From: JADHUC01 sp964617665
Lineage (GTDB): Bacteria > Planctomycetota > Planctomycetia > Pirellulales > Pirellulaceae
Reading direction: 5' to 3'
DNA length: 38,389 bases
Assembly (NCBI GenBank): GCA_964617665.1
Contig: CAZUAH010000079.1
Span: forward strand, 1 to 38,389
Shown here: piece after piece, positions 32,272-38,389 of the stretch
Position numbering within the stretch: position 1 is the first letter of the stretch
Layout: every line of letters starts with the position of its first letter
Notes under the pieces: generated by a model
What the model was told of the DNA's origin: nothing
Databases searched by the model: none
Seen by the model: only the letters and a program-made list of their open reading frames with translations
Position numbers and translations under genes: made by a program

Positions 32272-33939
32272 ATGCCGATCAAGACAGGTTCTCGCTACTT
32301 TGCCGAGGCCATGGAAGCGTATGGGGTAACACACTTCTTTCTCGTGCCTACGATCGTCACGCCGGCTCTGGCGGAGATGGAAGGCATGAAAATCACGCGG
32401 GTTACGGCGCATTGCGAGAAATCCGCAGTGTACATGGCCGACGGTTATGCTCGCGCGAGTCACCGCCCAGGGGTCTGCGGAGCCCAGACTATCGGAGCTG
32501 CGAACCTCGCGGCTGCTCTCCGCGATCCGTATCTGGCCTGCTCGCCGGTGATTGCCCTCACCGGTGGTCGCTTTCCTGAGACGAAGCATCGATACGTCTA
32601 TCAGGAAATTGACGATTATCCGCTTTTTGAGCCATTGACCAAATTCAACGCCCAGGTGGACATCCCAGCGCGGCTGCCCGATCTGCTTCGTCAGGCATTC
32701 CGCGCGTCGACCACGGGTTGCCCTGGACCGGTGCATTTGGAGATCGGCGGCAACTTCGGCCAAGCGATCGAAGGCGAAGCTGATTTGGACATGGTGTTCG
32801 AGCCGCGTTTCTCGCAATTCCCAGCAGTTCGATTTCCTGCCGACCCAGATCTCGTTCGTGAAGCGGCTGACGCCTTGGGCGGGGCTCAGCGCCCAGTCAT
32901 CATCGCGGGAGGTGGTGTCACCGCGTCGTCGGCTCAGCAGGAAGTCGTGGAATTGGCGGAAAAGCTTGGTATTCCCGTGGTTACGTCGATGAATGCCAAG
33001 GGGGCGATCCCCGAGAACCATGCACTTTCGGCAGGTGTCGTGGGGCTGTACTCACGCGACTGCGCCAATCGCCTTGTTGCGGAAACCGATCTGGCGTTCT
33101 TCGTTGGTAGCCGCACGGGCAGCCAAGTCACCAATAGTTGGCAGATTCCACCGAAGGGCACGCCGGTGATTCAATTGGACATTGCTCCCGATGAACTCGG
33201 ACGCAATTACCCCAACGTCGTCTCCCTGTGTGGCGACTGCCGTCTGGTGTTGCGACAGTTGTTGACGATCCTGGAACGCAGACAGCCGAACCAGCCGTGG
33301 TTGGACCGGGCCGCGGAATTGGTCAGCGAATGGCGTTCGGAAGTCGAGGCCTTCCGCAACTCGGACGCCGTGCCGATGCGCCCCGAGCGGATCTGCCGCG
33401 AGATCGAAGCATTCTTGCCGCCAGATGCGGTTCTGGTATCGGACACCGGTCATTCGGGCATTTGGACGGCGACCCACATCGAATTGCACCATCCCGATCA
33501 GACGTATCTTCGGGCCGCCGGCTCGTTGGGCTGGGGGCTGCCGGCAGCTATCGGGGCCAAGTGTGCCCAGCCGGATCGCCCGGTGATCTGTTTCACAGGC
33601 GATGGGGGCTTCTACTATCACATGGCGGAACTCGAAACTGCCCTGCGTTACGGAATCAACGTCGTGTTCGTCGTGAACAACAACCACTCACTCAGCCAGG
33701 AGACCGAGATCTTCGTCGATGCCTACTGCGGCAAGCAGGAGGCAGGTCTAGAGATGTGGCAGTTCCGCGAGCAGAATCTGGCGAAGATCGCTGAAGCGAT
33801 GGACTGCTTTGGCGAGAGGGTCGAACGCCCTGAGGATATCCGCCCCGCACTGGAACGAGCCCTGGCGTCCGGGCTTCCCGCGGTAGTGGACATCGTCAGC
33901 GATATAGATGCCCTGGCACCCGCTCCGTGGGCCCCCTGA
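32272..33939 (+). CDS. ThDP-dependent enzyme, acetolactate synthase-like
   Basis: The protein is 555 residues from the ATG at 32272, which has GGAGG 7 bases upstream; the TTG at 32248 is rejected. It has the three-domain ThDP fold. The PYR domain carries the catalytic Glu at E49 (AHCEKSAVYMADGYAR). The middle domain contains RPVIIAGGGVTASSAQ. The PP domain carries GDGGFYYHMAELETAL, then NNNHS, which is the GDG-x(26)-NN metal-diphosphate motif. The family includes acetolactate synthase, benzoylformate decarboxylase and sulfoacetaldehyde acetyltransferase. No FAD-loop hallmark was identified, so the exact reaction is open. The 3-hydroxyacyl-CoA dehydrogenase gene follows after about 65 bases. 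Confidence 0.8.
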   Translation: MPIKTGSRYFAEAMEAYGVTHFFLVPTIVTPALAEMEGMKITRVTAHCEKSAVYMADGYARASHRPGVCGAQTIGAANLAAALRDPYLACSPVIALTGGRFPETKHRYVYQEIDDYPLFEPLTKFNAQVDIPARLPDLLRQAFRASTTGCPGPVHLEIGGNFGQAIEGEADLDMVFEPRFSQFPAVRFPADPDLVREAADALGGAQRPVIIAGGGVTASSAQQEVVELAEKLGIPVVTSMNAKGAIPENHALSAGVVGLYSRDCANRLVAETDLAFFVGSRTGSQVTNSWQIPPKGTPVIQLDIAPDELGRNYPNVVSLCGDCRLVLRQLLTILERRQPNQPWLDRAAELVSEWRSEVEAFRNSDAVPMRPERICREIEAFLPPDAVLVSDTGHSGIWTATHIELHHPDQTYLRAAGSLGWGLPAAIGAKCAQPDRPVICFTGDGGFYYHMAELETALRYGINVVFVVNNNHSLSQETEIFVDAYCGKQEAGLEMWQFREQNLAKIAEAMDCFGERVERPEDIRPALERALASGLPAVVDIVSDIDALAPAPWAP

Positions 33940-34004
33940 TTACAGGGCCTATTTTGCTATGTGGCGTTCTGACAGCAGACGTCTTCGACACGATTGGGAA
34001 TGAA

Positions 34005-34961
34005 ATGAATGCCGAAACGATAGAAACCGTCGCCGTTCTGGGGCTCGGGACAATGGGGCACGGAATGGCTCAGATTTTCGCGGCGGCGGGCTGCGCTGTC
34101 AGATGCTACGACGAAAACGCGGCAGCTCGCGGCACGGCCGTAGATCGAATTCGGGGCAACCTCGACAAAATGGTCGAAGCCGGGATTACGGATGCCGAGT
34201 CGATCCCGCGGACACTTGAACGTATCCAAATGCTTGAATCTGAGTCCGAAGCGGTTGCATCGGCTCAATTCGTTGTCGAGGCGATTAGCGAAGAATTGGC
34301 CCCCAAACAGGAGTTGTTTGCCAGAATCGAGCCGCTAGTCGGGTCGCAAGCCATCATGGCCAGCAACAGTTCCAGCTTTCCCATCACCGAATCGGCGGCG
34401 AAGATGCAGCGTCCCGAACGGGCGATCGTTACCCACTGGTTCAATCCGCCTCACATCGTTCCACTTGTCGAGGTGGTGCCCGGCGAGAAAACGGATGAGG
34501 CCGTGACTCAGGCCACGGTGGATTTTCATCGGCGGGTTGGCAAGTTGGCAGTTCGGGTGAACAAGGAAGTGCCCGGATTTCTCGTCAACCGAGTGCAGGT
34601 GGCCATCTTTCGCGAGATCTTCGACCTCTTGGACCGTGGAGTGGCGTCAGCAGAAGATATCGACCAAGCGATCCGCGGGAGTATTGGCCTTCGCTTGGCG
34701 GCCCTGGGGCCATTCCAGGTGATGGATTTTGCAGGGCTCGATATTACTAGTCGCACCTACGAAAACCTGGTCACCGATATCCGATCTGATACAGAAGTTG
34801 CCCCTGTGATTCGCCGGCTGGTAGACGAGGGAAACTTCGGCACCAAAACGGGGAAGGGTATCTACGACTACACGCCCGAGTCCATCGAACAGAAACAGAA
34901 GGATCGGGATCGTAAATACCTGGCCCTGGCGAAGTTGCTTTGGCAGAACCTGCTCTCATAG
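34005..34961 (+). CDS. 3-hydroxyacyl-CoA dehydrogenase family protein
   Basis: The protein is 318 residues from the ATG at 34005. The longer frame from 33927 overlaps the preceding gene and adds no conserved sequence. The Rossmann motif VLGLGTMGHGMAQIFAAAG (9-27) binds NAD. The catalytic region has SNSSSFPI (about 120-127) and THWFNPPHIVPLVEVV (H144). The C-terminal domain has PGFLVNRVQVAIFREIFDLLDRGVAS, DQAIRGSIGLRLAALGPFQVMDFAGLDI and GIYDYTP. This class oxidises 3-hydroxyacyl-CoA or short hydroxy-acids such as 3-hydroxybutyryl-CoA. Co-direction and tight spacing with the ThDP gene suggest one catabolic operon; its substrate is unknown. Confidence 0.82.
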   Translation: MNAETIETVAVLGLGTMGHGMAQIFAAAGCAVRCYDENAAARGTAVDRIRGNLDKMVEAGITDAESIPRTLERIQMLESESEAVASAQFVVEAISEELAPKQELFARIEPLVGSQAIMASNSSSFPITESAAKMQRPERAIVTHWFNPPHIVPLVEVVPGEKTDEAVTQATVDFHRRVGKLAVRVNKEVPGFLVNRVQVAIFREIFDLLDRGVASAEDIDQAIRGSIGLRLAALGPFQVMDFAGLDITSRTYENLVTDIRSDTEVAPVIRRLVDEGNFGTKTGKGIYDYTPESIEQKQKDRDRKYLALAKLLWQNLLS

Positions 34962-34983
34962 CGCTGCAACGCAGGGCGAGCTA

Positions 34984-36666
34984 CTAGCCGTTTTTCATGC
35001 TTTTGAGGAGTTCGAAGTTGCAGATCCGGACCATCGGCGCCCCTTTGGGGTCTTTCGCGAGCTGTTGCGAATGGTCGACCGACAACAGTAGGTGATTGCC
35101 CCGAAGGCTCAGATCCTCGACACTCGCCGCAGCCAACATCTTTTTGGTGGTCCGCATCAAGCGAAGGTATTGATGTTGTGTCAACCTGCCTTCCCAGTAC
35201 GCCGCCAGGGCATCCACGCCCCGGTAGAGCACCTCGTCTTTGTCCGCAAGCACCTCGTCGGGACCGTTCCAGTAGCCCCAAATGCTCAAGTACTCATGAC
35301 GTTCGCTGAGAATCGGATGTCCCTCGGGCGTGATCAGATCGGCGTGGGTCTCATATCTTCGTGGATCGGCCAGACTGGAGGAGACTTTCGCACTTTGGCC
35401 CGTCATGTAGATCGCGCGCGGGTAGATGGTCTCGATTCCCTTTCGCGACAGTTCCATGGCGATGGAGAATTCCTCGAACGGGCTGTTGTAGCCGTGCTCC
35501 AAGACGCGTTTCTCTGCTCGGACAAATGGATCGGCGTCCGGACGTTGGCCGACGCGGGAAACTCGCCAGACGAGGAATACATTGTCCTCGGTCGTCGTCT
35601 TATAGATTTCCTGCGACGTGCTGAGCTTCTCTCGATGCGTTCGCCGCCATTTTTCGGGCAGGAAGTAGTCGAACAGCACGGGATCACGACCCACGACCCA
35701 GAGCGCCCCGCCGGTGCTCTCTACCTGCCCGTACACATAATCGACCCCCTTGATCGTCACCGGAGTGAGTCCCGGGGGAAATCCTTCGTGCGGTTCAAAT
35801 CGGTGCGCCTGCCGGACCAGATAATCCTGCCGTTTCTGCGCCCGCATTTTCTCTTCGCGTTCGGGTGTCCGCTTCAACAGCTCGAAGTCGACCATTCCGT
35901 ACAGGGGCTGCCCCGTTCGGTCTTTCTCCAGGCGACCTTCGGGCGTGGGCCGCACAATGACATGCTGCGGCTTGTTATCGCTGACCGTGAAACCTTTGTT
36001 GATTAGGTCCGCATTCGAACGTCGGACCAGCGTGGTCACGGCCTCGCTGGCCAGCAAGCCCTTGCGGCAAGCTTCTTCGGCATCGATTCCCTTGATCCAT
36101 TCGTAGATGACGGCGTAATTCCGGTTCCAATCGATCGGAATCTCGTCGTGACTCCGCTGAATGGCTTCGATTTTGTGCCGCCGTCGGCCGAGTTGCTCGC
36201 CTTTCACATATTTTCGGGGAACGTAGATCGCCAACGGCTTGTGCGTATACAGGTGCCCCGGCGATTCGAAACGCGTATTGCGTAGTTCAGTCAGCAGGCT
36301 GAATTCCATGAAGGGACTATTGAATTCGGCGGCGTCGACCGACCGCGTTTCCCCTGGGACGTCCTGTCCCATGCGGTTCCACTTGACCACGATCTCCTTG
36401 GACAGGCCCTCGACTTCCTTCGTCGTGACCCGGTGCAGCGCGCTGGTACCAGGCAGTCGCGTGCTGTTTGCCCGCATCCAGGCATCATCGGCCCAGTGGT
36501 TTTCGGGCATCAGGCATTTGGTGAACGGCAGACCGTGCTCGGTGACGTACAAATCCGTACCGTCATTCATCCGGAGATGAAGATACTTGACGCCCATGAC
36601 CGTTATCAGCGGTCTGGGCGCGAAGTATACACCGATTCCGTCAATCTCGTTGATTGCCTTGTGCAT
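34984..36666 (-). CDS. Duplicated protein-kinase-like protein, unknown function
   Basis: The protein is 560 residues from the ATG that overlaps the pckG stop (TGATG). Two similar halves are visible. Half 1 has K95 (IVVKWNRMGQ), then FNSPFMEFSLLTELRN, a hinge-like YAVIYEWIKG, D-N-K-P-Q-H at 230-235 (like the kinase DxKPxN loop) and D260 (MVDFELL, like DFG). Half 2 has LVWRVSRVGQ (R368 in place of K), YNSPFEEFSIAMELSR, YLSIWGYWNG, RGNHLLLS and ICNFELL (N550 in place of D). Half 1 therefore keeps Lys/Asp/Asp and half 2 loses them, like a kinase-pseudokinase pair. No known family was recognised. It may phosphorylate or sense something tied to PEP carboxykinase; this is inference. Confidence 0.7.
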   Translation of the reverse strand: MHKAINEIDGIGVYFAPRPLITVMGVKYLHLRMNDGTDLYVTEHGLPFTKCLMPENHWADDAWMRANSTRLPGTSALHRVTTKEVEGLSKEIVVKWNRMGQDVPGETRSVDAAEFNSPFMEFSLLTELRNTRFESPGHLYTHKPLAIYVPRKYVKGEQLGRRRHKIEAIQRSHDEIPIDWNRNYAVIYEWIKGIDAEEACRKGLLASEAVTTLVRRSNADLINKGFTVSDNKPQHVIVRPTPEGRLEKDRTGQPLYGMVDFELLKRTPEREEKMRAQKRQDYLVRQAHRFEPHEGFPPGLTPVTIKGVDYVYGQVESTGGALWVVGRDPVLFDYFLPEKWRRTHREKLSTSQEIYKTTTEDNVFLVWRVSRVGQRPDADPFVRAEKRVLEHGYNSPFEEFSIAMELSRKGIETIYPRAIYMTGQSAKVSSSLADPRRYETHADLITPEGHPILSERHEYLSIWGYWNGPDEVLADKDEVLYRGVDALAAYWEGRLTQHQYLRLMRTTKKMLAAASVEDLSLRGNHLLLSVDHSQQLAKDPKGAPMVRICNFELLKSMKNG

Positions 36667-38389
36667 CACCCCAGACGGGTCTTCTGGGCCTCCAGTTGGG
36701 CACGCAGACGCTCGGGGACCTTGTCACCGAACTTGGTCAGGTATTCCTCGCCGTCGGCCAGATCTTCTTTGAAAGCTGCAGCATCCACCGCCAGCAGTTC
36801 GGCCATGTCTTCCGGTGCGATATCCAGGCCGGCCAGATCCAGGTCTCCGTCCTGCGGCATGTTGCCGATGGCGGTCTCCTTGGCTCCGATCTTACCTTCG
36901 ACTCGTTCGCACATCCATTTCAGCACACGGCTGTTCTCGCCGAACCCCGGCCACAGCCACCGACCATCCTTCGCAGTACGGAACCAATTCACGTAGAAGA
37001 TAGCAGGCGCCTTGTCTCCCAGTTTGTCACCCATGGCAAACCAGTGCGTCCAGTAGTCGGCCATGTTGTATCCGCAGAACGGCAGCATGGCGAACGGGTC
37101 TCGACGCAGCTTCTGCCCCACATCCAACGCGGCAGCCGTAGGCTCCGACGACGCCATGCAACCCATGAAGACGCCATGATCGAAGTCAAATGACTGTGTA
37201 ACCAGGGGAACGGTCCGTGTTCTGCGTCCACCGAACACGAAAATGTCGATTGGTACGCCAGCTGGGTCTTCCCAATCCTCGCAGATGACCGGACATTGAG
37301 CGGCGGGCGCCGTGAAACGAGCGTTGCCGTGGGCCGCAACGTCGTCGGACTCCGGCGTCCAGTCGTTGCCTTTCCAATCGATGGCTTTATTGCAGGGCAC
37401 CTCCATGTCCTCCCACCAGATGTCTTTGTCGTCGGTCACCGCGCAGTTGGTGAAGATAGCGTTTTCGTCCAACGAACGCATCGCCATCGGGTTGGATTGG
37501 TCACTAGTACCTGGTGCGACGCCAAAGAAGCCCGACTCGGGATTGATGGCGTGCAGACGACCGTCGTCGCCGATCTTCATCCAGGCGATGTCGTCACCAA
37601 CGCACTCGACTTTCCAGCCGGGGACTGTCGCCTGGAGCATGGCAAGGTTGGTCTTTCCGCAGGCCGAAGGGAAGGCGGCCGCGATGTGGAAACGACGGCC
37701 TTCGGGATTGGTGAGCCGCAGGATGAGCATGTGCTCGGCCATCCAGCCTTCCTCGCGGGCCATATTGGACGCGATTCGCAATGCCAGGCATTTCTTGCCC
37801 AACAGGGCGTTGCCGCCATATCCGGAGCCATAGGACCAGATGAGATTCTCTTCTGTGAAGTGTGCAATGTACTTCTCTTCGATCGGGGCGCACGGCCAGG
37901 GGACATCCTCCTGGCCTTCGGCTAGAGGGGCACCGATCGAATGCAGGCAAGGAATGTACTCGCCATCTTCGCCCAGTGCCTCGACGACTTTGTCACCGAC
38001 ACGGGTCATGATGTGCATATTCACGACCACGTAGGGCGAGTCCGTGATTTCGATGCCGATTTTGGAAATCGGGGATCCGATGGGCCCCATCGAGAAGGGA
38101 ATCACGTACATCGTGCGGCCCTTCATACAGCCCGTGTACAGATCCGTCATAGTCTTCTTCAGCTCGTCGGGATCAATCCAGTTGTTCGTCGGGCCCGCAT
38201 CCTCCTGGTTCTTACAGGCGATGTATGTGCGGTTTTCGACTCGGGCCACGTCGCTGGGATCGCTGCGGAATGCAAAGCTGTTGGGCCGCTTCTGCTCGTT
38301 CAACTTGGTCGCCATATTGCAGTCGACCATCAGTTGCATCAATCGGTCATACTCCGCTTTCGAGCCATCCGCCCACTCGACGCTGTCCG
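36666..38389 (-). CDS. pckG: PEP carboxykinase (GTP), 5' end outside the window
   Basis: GTP-type PEP carboxykinase converts oxaloacetate plus GTP to PEP, CO2 and GDP, a gluconeogenic step. The window holds about 574 codons; the reading frame runs off the right edge (DSVEWADGSKAEYDRLMQLM), so the real start lies beyond. Conserved parts are SFAFRSDPSDVARVENRTYI, MYVIPFSMGP, SYGSGYGGNALLGKKCLAL, and the nucleotide loop FPSACGKTNLAML. Further on are GDDIAWMKIGDDGRLHAINPE, NPESGFFGVAPGT, WEDPAGVPIDIFVFGGRRT and FVNWFR-like FYVNWFR. The stop overlaps the start of the kinase-like gene (TGATG), which implies coupled translation. Confidence 0.93.
   Translation of the reverse strand, partial: DSVEWADGSKAEYDRLMQLMVDCNMATKLNEQKRPNSFAFRSDPSDVARVENRTYIACKNQEDAGPTNNWIDPDELKKTMTDLYTGCMKGRTMYVIPFSMGPIGSPISKIGIEITDSPYVVVNMHIMTRVGDKVVEALGEDGEYIPCLHSIGAPLAEGQEDVPWPCAPIEEKYIAHFTEENLIWSYGSGYGGNALLGKKCLALRIASNMAREEGWMAEHMLILRLTNPEGRRFHIAAAFPSACGKTNLAMLQATVPGWKVECVGDDIAWMKIGDDGRLHAINPESGFFGVAPGTSDQSNPMAMRSLDENAIFTNCAVTDDKDIWWEDMEVPCNKAIDWKGNDWTPESDDVAAHGNARFTAPAAQCPVICEDWEDPAGVPIDIFVFGGRRTRTVPLVTQSFDFDHGVFMGCMASSEPTAAALDVGQKLRRDPFAMLPFCGYNMADYWTHWFAMGDKLGDKAPAIFYVNWFRTAKDGRWLWPGFGENSRVLKWMCERVEGKIGAKETAIGNMPQDGDLDLAGLDIAPEDMAELLAVDAAAFKEDLADGEEYLTKFGDKVPERLRAQLEAQKTRLG

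Overview
The window looks like chromosome from a planctomycete (Planctomycetota, Pirellulales-like). The evidence is a pseudopilin/DUF1559 protein with the H-X9-DG motif, two ECF sigma/anti-sigma pairs (one anti-sigma has a pseudopilin-like C-terminus), many small membrane proteins with the 'F(S/T)LR(T/H)L(L/M)' N-terminal helix, GTP-type PEP carboxykinase, and several families of short palindromic intergenic repeats. No tRNA, rRNA, CRISPR array, integrase or transposase was recognised.

Left region (1-13.3 kb): unrelated, mostly minus-strand accessory genes: a two-helix protein, a WD40-like membrane protein, a BchE-type B12/radical SAM protein, a Cys-cluster YkgJ-type protein, a small membrane protein, an 891-aa pseudopilin-DUF1559-VWA fusion, a double zinc-ribbon DUF3592-like protein, a methyltransferase, a frameshifted lipoprotein gene, a small membrane protein, and one plus-strand membrane protein. 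A related repeat of about 100 bp (core CCCATTGTGnCACACCnGCGG on the plus strand) recurs in one orientation between most of these genes, usually just after a minus-strand stop codon. This gives a cassette-array look.

12.3-15.2 kb: a decayed type I restriction-modification fragment. hsdM has a frameshift near its start. hsdS has a frameshift at its start, is cut off after about 115 codons and runs in frame into an unrelated membrane protein. No hsdR is visible.

15.4-28.8 kb: a DUF523-DUF1722 protein; an ECF sigma, membrane-bound partner and secreted duplicated-domain protein cluster ending at a UUCG-loop hairpin; an RND pump with its membrane-fusion protein and a tiny membrane peptide; a second ECF sigma/anti-sigma pair; an NCS2-like permease; and a serine acetyltransferase with a four-Cys N-terminal extension.

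29-38.4 kb: a MITE-like nested palindrome, an orphan ExbD-like protein, a secreted sialidase-fold protein, a TIM-barrel epimerase-like protein with altered metal-ligand positions, a ThDP enzyme, a 3-hydroxyacyl-CoA dehydrogenase, and pckG (cut by the window end). A 560-aa protein with two kinase-like halves is coupled to pckG by a TGATG overlap. That protein is the strongest candidate here for an undescribed system. Several starts were moved inward from the longest reading frame where a Shine-Dalgarno site, a stop/start overlap or family length argued for it.
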